A stretch of DNA of 64,000 nucleotides from Prevotellaceae bacterium UBA4301 (lineage in GTDB: Bacteria > Bacteroidota > Bacteroidia > Bacteroidales > Bacteroidaceae). Every line of letters begins with the position of its first letter. Within the stretch, counting starts at the first letter, position 1. Positions 36,381-45,296 of this stretch are shown here, piece after piece. Under the pieces are notes generated by a model, which saw only the letters and a program-made list of their open reading frames with translations, did not search any database and was not told the origin of the DNA. The DNA is taken from positions 55,744 to 119,743 of the forward strand of contig DGUV01000056.1 of assembly GCA_002395775.1 (NCBI GenBank), read 5' to 3'. A program made the translations under genes and the position numbers.

Positions 36381-37790
36381 CTAACCTTCACTTTTCACTC
36401 TCCTTACCAGCCACCATAGCATGCTTAGTGAGATGAAGAAACTGAGCACATCGCTCACGGGTATGGCCAGCCACACACCGTCGAGTCCGAAGTGGGGCGG
36501 CAGCAGTATGAGGCCTGGCACGAGGAAGAGCAACTGGCGCGTGAGGCTTTGGAAAATGCTCTTGGCCGCATGGCCGATGCTCTGGAAGAAATTGCCTATG
36601 ACCATCTGTGCCCCCACCAGTGGGAACACACTTACGTCAATGCGAAAACCTCGGTCGGCCATCTCCACGATGGGTTGGTTGTCGGTGAACAGATGAGTGA
36701 GGGTGTTGGGAAACAATTCGCCCATTACGAACCCCGTGATAACCACCACCTCGGCACAGGCTATGGTCAGTTTGAGCGTTTGCCACACACGTTCGTTTTG
36801 TCGGGCTCCCCAGTTGTAGCCCACGATGGGCTGCATACCCTGGTTCAGTCCCATCACCATCATTAGGAACAGGAATACCACACGGTTGACAATGCCGTAG
36901 GCCGCAATGGCCGTATCGCCGCCATATTGCTTCATGCTTTTGTTGATGAGCAGCACCACCAGGCAGGCGCAGAGGTTCATGAGGAAGGGACTCATGCCCA
37001 CGGCAATGATTTGTCGGATGATGTCGGGGCGCAATCCATAGATGCCTCGATGCAGGTGCAGCATCTCCTGCTTGTTGCTCAGCAGTTTGAACTGCCAGAT
37101 GAGGGAAATCAACTGGGCCAGTATGGTGGCCAATGCTGCCCCCTTTATGCCCATTCCAAGTCCAAGGTTCAATGGAGAATTGAAAACGGAGAACTGAAAA
37201 TTGAAGATGAACAGAGGGTCGAGCAGGGCATTGATGACCACGGTCAGGATGGTGCATTGCATGGCCCTTGTGGGATGACCTGCCGCTCGCAGTACGGCAT
37301 TCAGTCCGAAGTAGCTGTGCGAGATGACGTTGCCCCAGAGGATTACCGTCATGTAGTCGCGGGCGTAGGGTAGGGTGGCCTCCGAAGCGCCAAAGAGCAC
37401 CAGTATGGGGTCGAGAAATGCCAGGCAAACGGCCATGAACAGTGTGCCCAGCACCACATTCAGCACCACCGTGTTGCCCAGTACGTGCTGGGCCGTTTCG
37501 TACTCGCGCTGTCCCAGACGGACGCTGATGACCGTCGATGCACCCACCCCCACCATGGCTCCCAGGGCCGCTCCGATATTCATCAGGGGGAAGGTAAGCG
37601 CCAATCCCGATATGGCCATACCGTCGGAGTTGCCCCAGTGTCCGTCGGGGCCTATGTGTCCGATGAAGATGCTATCGACAATGTTGTAGAGCGAGGCCGC
37701 CGTCATAGCAATGATGGCAGGCACGGCATACTGCATGAGCAGTCGTGGAATGCTGCGTGTGCCAAGTTCGGTAGGGACGTATTGGGCCAT
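36381..37790 (-). CDS. MATE-family efflux transporter with an in-frame repeat insert
   Basis: Multidrug or metabolite exporter of the inner membrane, driven by Na+ or H+, 469 aa with twelve predicted helices. The start at MAQYVPTELG (37790) is preferred. The longer frame up to 37883 runs through the promoter of this gene and of mmdA. Family features are RSIPRLLMQYAVPAIIAM at the N-terminus, VGVGASTVISVRLGQ near 85, and GLNQGMQPIVGYNWGA near 295. Between LLDPLFIF and GLGMGIKGAALATILAQ there are about 13 extra residues (NFQFSVFNSPLNL). They are encoded by an AT-rich stretch (about 37167-37206) that resembles the intergenic repeats of this genome. Substrate unknown. Confidence 0.9.
   Translation of the reverse strand: MAQYVPTELGTRSIPRLLMQYAVPAIIAMTAASLYNIVDSIFIGHIGPDGHWGNSDGMAISGLALTFPLMNIGAALGAMVGVGASTVISVRLGQREYETAQHVLGNTVVLNVVLGTLFMAVCLAFLDPILVLFGASEATLPYARDYMTVILWGNVISHSYFGLNAVLRAAGHPTRAMQCTILTVVINALLDPLFIFNFQFSVFNSPLNLGLGMGIKGAALATILAQLISLIWQFKLLSNKQEMLHLHRGIYGLRPDIIRQIIAVGMSPFLMNLCACLVVLLINKSMKQYGGDTAIAAYGIVNRVVFLFLMMVMGLNQGMQPIVGYNWGARQNERVWQTLKLTIACAEVVVITGFVMGELFPNTLTHLFTDNQPIVEMADRGFRIDVSVFPLVGAQMVIGNFFQSIGHAAKSIFQSLTRQLLFLVPGLILLPPHFGLDGVWLAIPVSDVLSFFISLSMLWWLVRRVKSEG
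37167..37206. repeat. AT-rich repeat inside the MATE gene
   Basis: The plus strand reads AATGGAGAATTGAAAACGG followed by AGAACTGAAAATTGAAGATG. This is the same kind of degenerate AATTGA/AACTGA iteration found between genes at about 22961-22989 and 40337-40368. It keeps the reading frame open. Confidence 0.6.
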
Positions 37791-37808
37791 GCTTAGACGA
37801 TTTGGCTG

Positions 37809-37816
37809 CAAAAGTA
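37809..37816 (-). promoter_or_regulatory. -7 box of the MATE promoter
   Basis: TACTTTTG on the minus strand, 18 bases before the chosen ATG, with TTC 19 bases upstream. It faces away from the mmdA promoter 45 bp away. Confidence 0.55.
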
Positions 37817-37838
37817 CAAAATAATTATGAATTATGAA

Positions 37839-37868
37839 TTGTGAATTGCATTTTGTTTTGTATCTTTG
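37839..37868 (+). promoter_or_regulatory. Promoter of the methylmalonyl-CoA decarboxylase operon
   Basis: TTG at 37839-37841, a 19-base spacer, and TATCTTTG at 37861-37868. The ATG of mmdA is 49 bases further on. Confidence 0.65.
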
Positions 37869-37917
37869 TACGCGAAAACGCAAAATCGTTAATTATAATA
37901 ATTCATTCTAAACAAAG

Positions 37918-39489
37918 ATGAGCAAACAACAAGAGAAAATCGGAGAACTTATTGATCTCCGTGCCAAGGCCCGTGTGGGCGGCGGTGAGAAGGCCATCGA
38001 AAAGCAGCACCAGAAGGGCAAGTACACCGCCCGCGAGCGCATAGCCATGCTGCTGGATGAGGGCTCGTTTGAAGAGATGGACATGTTTGTCCAGCACAGG
38101 TGTACCAACTTCGGCATGGACAAGAAGCACTATCTGGGCGACGGTGTGGTTACCGGTAGCGGTACCATCGGTGGTCGTCTGGTCTATGTCTTTGCACAGG
38201 ACTTCACTGTGAGCGCAGGTTCACTCTCTGAAATGCTGGCCTCCAAGATATGCAAAGTGATGGACATCGCCATGAAGGTGGGTGCTCCTGTCATCGGCCT
38301 CAACGACTCAGGCGGTGCACGTCTGCAGGAAGGCATCAACGCCCTGGCCGGTTACTCTGAAATCTTCCAGCGCAACATCATGGCATCGGGTGTCATCCCC
38401 CAGATTAGTGCCATCATGGGTCCCTGCGCCGGCGGTGCCGTGTATAGCCCTGCGCTGACCGACTTCACCTTGATGATGGAGAATACTTCATACATGTTCC
38501 TCACCGGTCCCGCCGTTGTGAAGACTGTACTGGGCGAGAACGTGACCCAGGAACAGCTGGGTGGTGCCAGCGTGCATTCTACGAAGTCGGGTGTGACTCA
38601 CTTCACCGCCGCCACCGAAGAGGAGGCCATGGCCATGATTAAGCAGCTCATCAGCTACATCCCCCAGAACAATCTGGAGAAGACTCCCCGCGTGGAGTGC
38701 ACTGACCCCATCGATCGTAAGGAAGACTTCCTCAACGAGATTATTCCCGAGGACAGCAATAAGGCCTATGACATGTATCAGGTTATCGCTGGTATCGTCG
38801 ATAATGGTGAGTTCTTTGAGGTACAGCCCAACTTTGCCAAGAACATCATCGTGGGCTTTGCCCGCTTCAACGGTGAGAGCGTGGGCATCGTGGCCAACCA
38901 GCCCATGGTGATGGCCGGCGTGCTCGACAGCAACTCCAGCCGCAAGGGTGCCCGCTTCGTGCGCTTCTGCGACGCTTTCAACATCCCCATCGTCACCCTC
39001 GTTGACGTTCCCGGCTTCCTGCCCGGCACGGCTCAGGAGTACAATGCCGTCATCCTGCACGGTGCTAAGTTGCTCTACGCCTTTGGCGAGTGCACGGTGC
39101 CCAAGGTGACCATCACCCTGCGCAAGTCCTACGGCGGTAGTCACATCGTGATGAGCTGTAAGCAGCTGCGCGGTGACATGAACTACGCATGGCCCTCGGC
39201 CGAGATTGCCGTCATGGGTGCTGCCGGTGCTGCCTCTGTGCTCTATGCCAAGGAAGCCAAGGCCCTGAAGGAAGAGGGTAAGGAGGAAGAAGCAAAGGCA
39301 TTCATCAAGGAGAAGGAAGACGAGTACAACAAGCTCTTCGCCAACCCCTACAATGCTGCACGCTATGGCTACATCGACGATGTCATCGAACCTCGCAACA
39401 CTCGCTTCCGCATCATTCGCGCCCTGGCACAGCTGGAGAATAAGAAGCTCCACAACCCCGCCAAGAAGCATGGAAATATTCCTTTGTAA
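37918..39489 (+). CDS. mmdA: Methylmalonyl-CoA decarboxylase alpha subunit (carboxyltransferase)
   Basis: Transfers the carboxyl group of methylmalonyl-CoA to the biotin carrier, giving propionyl-CoA. The 523-aa protein has the acyl-CoA carboxylase beta fold: YTARERIAMLLDEGSFEEMD near 40, LNDSGGARLQEGINALAGY near 128 (N-terminal oxyanion region), IMGPCAGGAVYSPALTDF near 163, and VDVPGFLPGTAQEYNAVILHGAKLLYAF near 362. The same family also includes propionyl-CoA carboxylase beta. The adjoining OadG, biotin carrier and OadB genes point to the Na+-pumping decarboxylase. It would work at the cytoplasmic face of the membrane in succinate-to-propionate fermentation. Confidence 0.93.
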   Translation: MSKQQEKIGELIDLRAKARVGGGEKAIEKQHQKGKYTARERIAMLLDEGSFEEMDMFVQHRCTNFGMDKKHYLGDGVVTGSGTIGGRLVYVFAQDFTVSAGSLSEMLASKICKVMDIAMKVGAPVIGLNDSGGARLQEGINALAGYSEIFQRNIMASGVIPQISAIMGPCAGGAVYSPALTDFTLMMENTSYMFLTGPAVVKTVLGENVTQEQLGGASVHSTKSGVTHFTAATEEEAMAMIKQLISYIPQNNLEKTPRVECTDPIDRKEDFLNEIIPEDSNKAYDMYQVIAGIVDNGEFFEVQPNFAKNIIVGFARFNGESVGIVANQPMVMAGVLDSNSSRKGARFVRFCDAFNIPIVTLVDVPGFLPGTAQEYNAVILHGAKLLYAFGECTVPKVTITLRKSYGGSHIVMSCKQLRGDMNYAWPSAEIAVMGAAGAASVLYAKEAKALKEEGKEEEAKAFIKEKEDEYNKLFANPYNAARYGYIDDVIEPRNTRFRIIRALAQLENKKLHNPAKKHGNIPL

Positions 39490-39510
39490 TAAAATAGATA
39501 ATTTATAATT

Positions 39511-39834
39511 ATGATACTTTTATCAACTGATTGGGGACAGGCATGGGCAATGGCCGGCATCAGCGTGGGCATCGTCTTCTGCATTCTGTTGCTGCTTGTA
39601 GGTGTGCTGGTTGTGTTCAGTGCCGTAGCAGAGGGCCGCAAGGAAAAGCCTGCCGTGGCAGCTGCGCTTGACGCTGCTCCCACTCCCGCTCAGACCATGC
39701 CAGACGATGAGGCCGCCGTGGCCATGGCTGTGTATCTGTACATGAACGGACGTCACGACGAGGAAAGCGGTGTGCTCACCATCCATGTCAACCACAACTC
39801 GCTTTGGCACGAGGAACTGAACGAGAGACTTTGA
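39511..39834 (+). CDS. OadG-family gamma/delta subunit of the Na+ pump decarboxylase
   Basis: A 107-aa membrane anchor and assembly subunit. One transmembrane helix (about 12-34, ISVGIVFCILLLLVGVLVVF) is followed by a charged and Ala/Pro-rich cytoplasmic tail. The C-terminal part (DDEAAVAMAVYLYMN near 70) matches the usual tail helix of OadG proteins. It lies between mmdA and the biotin carrier gene, with gaps of 21 and 46 bp. Often missed in annotation because the family is so variable. Confidence 0.85.
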   Translation: MILLSTDWGQAWAMAGISVGIVFCILLLLVGVLVVFSAVAEGRKEKPAVAAALDAAPTPAQTMPDDEAAVAMAVYLYMNGRHDEESGVLTIHVNHNSLWHEELNERL

Positions 39835-39880
39835 ACAAAATTGAGAATTAGAAATTCAAAACTCAAAATTAATTATTGCT

Positions 39881-40330
39881 ATGCAAGATTTCAAGTTTAA
39901 GATAAATGGTGCAGATTTCTCGGCCAGTGTCGAGGAGAAGGATGGCGGCAAACTGCAAGTGACCGTCAACGGCCGTGCCTATGAAGTGGAGGTTCCCGGC
40001 CACATCGCCGCTGCCCCCAAGTATAAACTCGTGAAGCCCGCAGCCCCCGCCGCTGCAGCTCCTGTTGCAGCTCCCGCAGCCGCCCCTGCAGCCGCTCCCA
40101 AGAAACCCGCCGCCGGTGCATCGGCCATCACAGCCCCGCTGCCCGGTACCATCACCAGCATTGAGGTGAAAGAGGGTGACCAGGTGAAGGAAGGTCAGAC
40201 AGTCATTGTGATGGAAGCCATGAAGATGGCCAACAACATCACTGCCGAGTGCGATGGTACCGTGAAGGCCATCTTCGTTCAGCAGGGTGCCCAGGTACAG
40301 TCGGGCGATGCATTAATCGAAATCGGTTGA
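39881..40330 (+). CDS. Biotin carrier subunit of the decarboxylase
   Basis: A 149-aa biotinyl protein that shuttles CO2 from MmdA to the membrane pump. The N-terminal part (about 1-50) is a small beta domain. A flexible Ala/Pro linker follows (about 52-78), then a biotinyl domain with the classic VMEAMKMAN motif, where Lys115 is the expected biotinylation site. The Ala/Pro linker is a known hallmark of these carriers. Called gcdC or mmdC in related organisms. Confidence 0.93.
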   Translation: MQDFKFKINGADFSASVEEKDGGKLQVTVNGRAYEVEVPGHIAAAPKYKLVKPAAPAAAAPVAAPAAAPAAAPKKPAAGASAITAPLPGTITSIEVKEGDQVKEGQTVIVMEAMKMANNITAECDGTVKAIFVQQGAQVQSGDALIEIG

Positions 40331-40368
40331 TTTCGTAATTGACAATTGATAATTGATAATTGACAATT

Positions 40369-41649
40369 ATGAAGAATATTAAGTTTCTCGCTCTGCTGGC
40401 AGGGCTACTTTTGGTAGCCGCACCCATGATGGCTGCCGACTTCAACCTGGAGGAATCCATGGTGAAGTTCGTGAGCGACATGGGCTTCGTCTCTTTCTTT
40501 GTGGGCGAGGGTTGGAAGAACGCAGTCATGATTGGCATCGGTTGCTTCCTGCTCTACCTGGCCATCAAGAAAGAGTATGAGCCCCTGCTGCTGCTGCCCA
40601 TTGCCTTTGGCATGATACTGACCAACCTGCCCGGTGCAGGCCTGTTCCATACGGCTATGTGGAACGACGAGTTCCTGAATCCCGATAGCCCCTACTATCA
40701 TAGCTATCGTCATGTGATGGCCGAAGGCGGACTGCTCGACGTGCTCTACATCGGTGTGAAGGCCGGTGTCTATCCCTGTCTCATCTTCCTTGGTGTGGGT
40801 GCCATGACCGACTTCGGTCCCCTGATTGCCAACCCCAAGAGCCTGCTCCTCGGTGCTGCTGCCCAGATAGGTATCTTTGCCACCTTCCTGGTGACTCAGA
40901 TGGATATCTTCGGCTTCAATCCCCAGGAGGCAGCCTCTATCGGCATCATTGGTGGTGCCGACGGCCCCACGGCTATCTTCCTCACCACCAAGCTGGCTCC
41001 CCACTTGCTCGGTCCCATCGCCGTTGCAGCCTATAGCTACATGGCCCTGGTACCCGTCATTCAGCCCCCCATCATGCGCGCGCTCACTACAAAGAAGGAA
41101 CGCATGATACGCATGGAGCAGCTGCGCACCGTGTCGAAGAAGGAGAAAATCCTGTTCCCCATCATTGTGGCCATTGTCGTATCGCTGATACTTCCCTCTG
41201 CTGCCACGCTCATCGGCTGCCTCATGCTGGGCAACCTGATGAAGGAGAGTGGGGTGGTGGAGCGCCTCTCAAAGGCCGCTCAGAACGAGTTGAACAACAT
41301 TGTGGTCATCTTCCTCGGCACAACAGTGGGTGCTACGGCTACTGCTGAGGCATTCCTCAACTTCCGCACCATCAGCATCCTGTGCGTGGGCATCGTTGCC
41401 TTCGGCGTGGGCACTGCAGGTGGTGTGTTGCTGGCCAAGCTGATGAACCTGTTCTTGAAGAAGAAGATTAACCCGCTCATCGGTTCGGCAGGCGTCAGCG
41501 CTGTGCCCATGGCTGCCCGCGTCAGCCAGACCGTGGGTCAGGAAGCCGACAAGCACAACTTCCTGCTTATGCACGCCATGGGTCCCAATGTGGCAGGCGT
41601 CATCGGTTCGGCTGTTGCTGCAGGTATCCTGCTTAGCTTCTTGGGTTAA
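40369..41649 (+). CDS. Na+-translocating decarboxylase beta subunit
   Basis: Integral membrane subunit (426 aa) that decarboxylates carboxybiotin and exports Na+. The ATG at 40369 is chosen over an upstream TTG that lies in AT-rich repeat sequence. Conserved sites include GVGAMTDFGPLIANP near 140, GIIGGADGPTAIF near 190 (the Na+-binding Asp), and LVPVIQPPIMRALT near 225. The end is rich in helices, with HAMGPNVAGVIGSAVAAG near 405. Last gene of the four-gene operon; a perfect hairpin terminator follows. Confidence 0.95.
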   Translation: MKNIKFLALLAGLLLVAAPMMAADFNLEESMVKFVSDMGFVSFFVGEGWKNAVMIGIGCFLLYLAIKKEYEPLLLLPIAFGMILTNLPGAGLFHTAMWNDEFLNPDSPYYHSYRHVMAEGGLLDVLYIGVKAGVYPCLIFLGVGAMTDFGPLIANPKSLLLGAAAQIGIFATFLVTQMDIFGFNPQEAASIGIIGGADGPTAIFLTTKLAPHLLGPIAVAAYSYMALVPVIQPPIMRALTTKKERMIRMEQLRTVSKKEKILFPIIVAIVVSLILPSAATLIGCLMLGNLMKESGVVERLSKAAQNELNNIVVIFLGTTVGATATAEAFLNFRTISILCVGIVAFGVGTAGGVLLAKLMNLFLKKKINPLIGSAGVSAVPMAARVSQTVGQEADKHNFLLMHAMGPNVAGVIGSAVAAGILLSFLG

Positions 41650-41671
41650 TAACCTTAAGACTATAAGAAAA

Positions 41672-41700
41672 AAGTGTGGAGAAATCCACACTTTTTTTTT
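41672..41700 (+). terminator. Terminator of the decarboxylase operon
   Basis: A perfect 9-bp stem AAGTGTGGA/TCCACACTT with a GAAA tetraloop (41672-41693) is followed by a run of T to 41700. Confidence 0.95.
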
Positions 41701-41728
41701 GTGCTTTAGTCATAAATGACTATATTTG
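41698..41728 (+). promoter_or_regulatory. Promoter of the orphan FAS1 gene
   Basis: TTTG at 41698-41701, a 19-base spacer, and TATATTTG at 41721-41728. The -33 element is embedded in the end of the preceding T tract. The ATG is 28 bases further on. Confidence 0.65.
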
Positions 41729-41756
41729 TGGCCAAATACCGAAAAATGTGAAGAAC

Positions 41757-43883
41757 ATGAAGAAATTTCTTGCCGCCTTTGGCGCTTCGCTCCTGCTGAT
41801 GGCTTCCTGTACGGAGAACATTGATGAGTCGAACCGCTATACCTTTACGGAGGAAACCATCACCAGTTACCTTGAGAAGCATGACAATTACAGTGAGTAC
41901 CTGAGAATCCTTGGCGAGGTGCACGTGAGCAAACGTTCTGAGAGCACGCTCAGGCAGTTGCTTTCGGCTCGAGGCAACTATACCGTGTTTGCCCCCGACA
42001 ACAAGGCCATCCAGGACTATCTCGACACGCTGGCTGCCCATGGTGTCATCTCGGCTCCCTCGTGGGATGCCTTCACCGACCCCGTTAAACTCGACTCCAT
42101 TCAGAAGGTGATAGCCTTCAACAGTGTCATAGACGGTGGCGACGACGTGGTGGCCTATCAGACATCCACCTTCCCCAACGATAATGATCCGTTCGGCCTG
42201 CCAAATATGAACGAGCGTAAGCTCTCGGTTCACTATGGTACGAACCCCGACAGTATCTATATCAATGGTTCCTGTTTGGTTTCACTCACCAATCACGACA
42301 TCCCAGCCATCAATGGCTACATCCATGGTATGCACAGCGTCATTGCTCCCAGCAACGAAACCCTTGGTGACATCTTCCACACCATGATTGACCGCCAAGA
42401 GGAAGGCTACCTCGTGACAGCCAAACTGCTGCAAGCCTGCGGATTGCTGGACACGCTTACCAAGGAACGAGACGAGATTTATGAGGACCTGTATGAAAGC
42501 GAGAGTGAAGCCCTCCCGCACACCGTATCGGGCGTTCCCACGGAGAACTACCCCAGTACCACACCTCCCCACCGCAAGTATGGCTACACCATCTTCGCCG
42601 AGCCCGACGAACTGTGGCAGTCGGTCATCGGCAAGGCCCCCAAGGACATCACCATACAAGACGTCCGCAACTACATCCAGCAGCAGAACCTCTGCCCGGG
42701 AGCCACGGATGATGAGAACTACACAAGCGAAGACAATGCCCTCAACCAGTTCATCACCTATCACATCCTGCCCATGTACCTAACCAAGAACAAACTGACC
42801 ATCCACTTCACCGAGAAGGGTTGGTACTGGGCAACACCTACGACCTATACCATTCCCGTTTGGGAAATCTATACCACTATGGGCAAGCGTCGCCTGCTCA
42901 AGATTTATGAAGCAGGTCCCAGCGGACCGGAGGGATTCTATCTCAACCGTTTCCCCAACCTGAACAACGGCCGCCATGGCAACTACAAGGAGAACGGCTG
43001 TGACCCTGACAAGGAGGGCGTGGCCATCACCATACCCGCGGACATGGACAAGAACACCTTCGTCAATGGCATCATCTATCCCATCAATCGCATTCTGGCC
43101 TATGACGACGACACTCGCGACAACTTCCTGCGTTCGCGCATGCGTTTCGACATCACCAGCATCTTCCCCGAGTTCATGAACAACGACATCCGTCCTGACC
43201 TCATCGGTACGCAGCAGACCAAGCACATCTACATCCCCACCAATGAGCAATACGCCTACCTCGATGATGTGGAAATCGGTTCGGAGAGTATGTTCAACTA
43301 TCTGTCGGGCCGCGGTTCCAACTGGGCCAACTACCAGGGCGACGAACTGAACGTCATCGGTAAGTACGAACTCACCTTCCGTCTGCCGCCTGTTCCGCGC
43401 CGCACCACCTATGAGATTCGTTACCTTGTGGGTGCTGGTTCCAGTGTGCGCAGTATGTGTCAGGTCTATTTCGGAACGAACAAGGAGAACCTGCCGGCTC
43501 AGGGCATTCCCCTTGACCTGCGCATGGGTGGCCTCTATCGCCATACGGCGGCTGGTGACCTGCCCAGCATCGTAGGCTGGGAAGAAGACGTAGTGGGCGA
43601 CGACGACTACAATGCCGAGGTGGACAAGAAGATGCGTGCCAACGGCTTCATGAAGGGGCCGGCCTACTACAACCTGCTCACCAACCGCGCATGGACGGCA
43701 CGCGACTGTGAGTACACCACGCGCCGAATCATCGTCACGGCAACCATGGATCCCGATCAGGTTTACTATCTGCGCTTCAAGAACGTGCTCGACGATGAGA
43801 AGAAGCAGTTCTACATGGACTTCATCGAAATCTGTCCCAAGGAGGTTTACGACAATCCCATGACGCCGGAGGACATTTGGTAA
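41757..43883 (+). CDS. Orphan fasciclin (FAS1) domain lipoprotein, FAS1-D
   Basis: Predicted surface lipoprotein of 708 aa with lipobox Cys18 (LMASC). A longer frame back to 41676 would start inside the terminator, so the ATG at 41757 is used. FAS1 signs are YLRILGEVHVS near 45 and YTVFAPDNKAIQDYL near 75. A second diverged domain contains YTIFAEPDELWQSVIG near 280. The final 200 residues mirror the beta-rich end of FAS1-B (GDELNVIGKYELTFRLPPVP; QGIPLDLR). It is thus a paralogue of FAS1-B outside the SusCD operon. The phosphatase gene follows 31 bp later, so the two may be co-transcribed. Confidence 0.83.
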   Translation: MKKFLAAFGASLLLMASCTENIDESNRYTFTEETITSYLEKHDNYSEYLRILGEVHVSKRSESTLRQLLSARGNYTVFAPDNKAIQDYLDTLAAHGVISAPSWDAFTDPVKLDSIQKVIAFNSVIDGGDDVVAYQTSTFPNDNDPFGLPNMNERKLSVHYGTNPDSIYINGSCLVSLTNHDIPAINGYIHGMHSVIAPSNETLGDIFHTMIDRQEEGYLVTAKLLQACGLLDTLTKERDEIYEDLYESESEALPHTVSGVPTENYPSTTPPHRKYGYTIFAEPDELWQSVIGKAPKDITIQDVRNYIQQQNLCPGATDDENYTSEDNALNQFITYHILPMYLTKNKLTIHFTEKGWYWATPTTYTIPVWEIYTTMGKRRLLKIYEAGPSGPEGFYLNRFPNLNNGRHGNYKENGCDPDKEGVAITIPADMDKNTFVNGIIYPINRILAYDDDTRDNFLRSRMRFDITSIFPEFMNNDIRPDLIGTQQTKHIYIPTNEQYAYLDDVEIGSESMFNYLSGRGSNWANYQGDELNVIGKYELTFRLPPVPRRTTYEIRYLVGAGSSVRSMCQVYFGTNKENLPAQGIPLDLRMGGLYRHTAAGDLPSIVGWEEDVVGDDDYNAEVDKKMRANGFMKGPAYYNLLTNRAWTARDCEYTTRRIIVTATMDPDQVYYLRFKNVLDDEKKQFYMDFIEICPKEVYDNPMTPEDIW

Positions 43884-43914
43884 GTATAGATTAAAGAATA
43901 ATTGAAGCAATATA

Positions 43915-45198
43915 ATGAAGCTTAAAACTATGTTAGCGGCGGCATTTGTGGTGTCGCCGCTAATGGTTTTCGGCCAGCAAGGTTGGACGAAGGCCCGCCA
44001 AGAGATTCATGAAAACCGACTGCTGTCGGCCAGTAACTACCTTGCCTATGTTGATCCGACCGAGGCCCTCACGCCAGCTCCCAAAGGCTATGAGCCTTTC
44101 TATCTGACTCACTATGGGCGCCACGGCAGTCGATGGCTCATTGGTGACTGGGAATACACTGACGCCATGAAGGTACTTGCCAAGGCCCACGACGAGGGCA
44201 TGCTTACGGGCAGGGGCGAGCTCCTGCGTCAGCAGCTCGACGAGTTCTACAAGACCACCATCAAGCGTCGGGGCGACCTCACCACCGTGGGCGAGCGCCA
44301 GCACCATCGCATTGGCCGCCGCATGACCGAACACTTCCCCGAAATCTTCGGTGCCAAGAACAGTCAGGTGGATGCCCGCAGCACAGTGGTCATCCGTTGC
44401 ATCCTCTCGATGGTGGCCGAATGTGAGGAACTGACAGCCTTCAATCCTCGCCTGCGCATCCACAACGACGTGAGCGAGGCCTTCCAGTATTACCTGAATA
44501 AGGAACCCCACGACCGTTGGATACGCGATGCCAACCGTGAGAAGCGTCAGCAGGTGCCCTTCAACTACAAGGAAGAGTACACCAAGCCCGAGCGCTTCAG
44601 TAAGCTCATCTTCAACAATGAGGCTTACGTCCGTGACAGTGTCAATGCAGGCTCCTTCATGCGCCGCGTGTTTGACATCTGCAGCAACATGCAGAGCCAC
44701 GACAATGCGCCCGACCTCTACGACCTCTTCACCGAGGACGAACTCTATGACCAGTGGCGCATCCGCAACATCGACTGGTATCTCGACTACTCCAGCGGCG
44801 TGGCTCCCCACACGCAGGACAATCTTCTCCGCAACTTCCTTGAGACAGCCGACACCATTGTCGGGCAGAAGGACTTCCACGGAGCTACCCTGCGCTTTGG
44901 TCACGAGGTTTGCGTCATGCCCTTGGCTGCCCTGATGCAGCTGGGCGACTGCTATCCCGAGGTTGCTCCTGCCCACATCGACACCCTCGACCGCGTCTGG
45001 GCCAACTATCGCATCTTCCCCATGGCCTCGAATATCCAGCTCGTGTTCTATCGCCCCAAGAAAGGCAAGGCGGGCGACATCCTCGTCAAGGCCATGCTCA
45101 ACGAGCACGAGCAGACGCTGCCTCTGACTCCCGTCACTGGTCCCTATTACCGCTGGGACGATGTGAAAGCCTTCTTTGAGCGCAGGCTGAAGCACTGA
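43915..45198 (+). CDS. Secreted histidine-type (branch 2) phosphatase, MINPP/phytase-like
   Basis: Predicted exported phosphomonoesterase of 427 aa. Signal peptide about 1-20 (ends VFGQQG). The catalytic RHGSR block lies at 69-73, where His70 would carry the phosphate. Near 330 the RFGHE block supplies the His-Glu acid pair typical of inositol-phosphate phosphatases, where simple acid phosphatases have His-Asp. The substrate could be phytate or other organic phosphate; this is inference. It is downstream of the FAS1-D gene and ends in a long hairpin. Confidence 0.85.
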   Translation: MKLKTMLAAAFVVSPLMVFGQQGWTKARQEIHENRLLSASNYLAYVDPTEALTPAPKGYEPFYLTHYGRHGSRWLIGDWEYTDAMKVLAKAHDEGMLTGRGELLRQQLDEFYKTTIKRRGDLTTVGERQHHRIGRRMTEHFPEIFGAKNSQVDARSTVVIRCILSMVAECEELTAFNPRLRIHNDVSEAFQYYLNKEPHDRWIRDANREKRQQVPFNYKEEYTKPERFSKLIFNNEAYVRDSVNAGSFMRRVFDICSNMQSHDNAPDLYDLFTEDELYDQWRIRNIDWYLDYSSGVAPHTQDNLLRNFLETADTIVGQKDFHGATLRFGHEVCVMPLAALMQLGDCYPEVAPAHIDTLDRVWANYRIFPMASNIQLVFYRPKKGKAGDILVKAMLNEHEQTLPLTPVTGPYYRWDDVKAFFERRLKH

Positions 45199-45223
45199 GC
45201 GCTTGGCTGCTAAGACATAAGGT

Positions 45224-45257
45224 CGAAGGCCGAAGCCCCTAAGGGTTTCGGCCTTCG
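45224..45257. terminator. Long hairpin between convergent genes
   Basis: A 15-bp stem (45224-45238 with 45243-45257, one G-T pair) with a CTAA loop lies between the phosphatase and the dockerin-module peptidase. It has no long T tract but can serve both strands. Confidence 0.7.
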
Positions 45258-45296
45258 CTCTATTAGGTCGTTGCTCATCGCCTCGCGAGCCGTTGG

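Noticed and set aside
37791..37883. N-terminal extension of the MATE protein
   Set aside because: This stretch contains both divergent promoter boxes and AT-rich repeats, so it is not coding.
41676..41756. N-terminal extension of FAS1-D
   Set aside because: It would begin inside the terminator of the decarboxylase operon and upstream of the gene's own promoter box.
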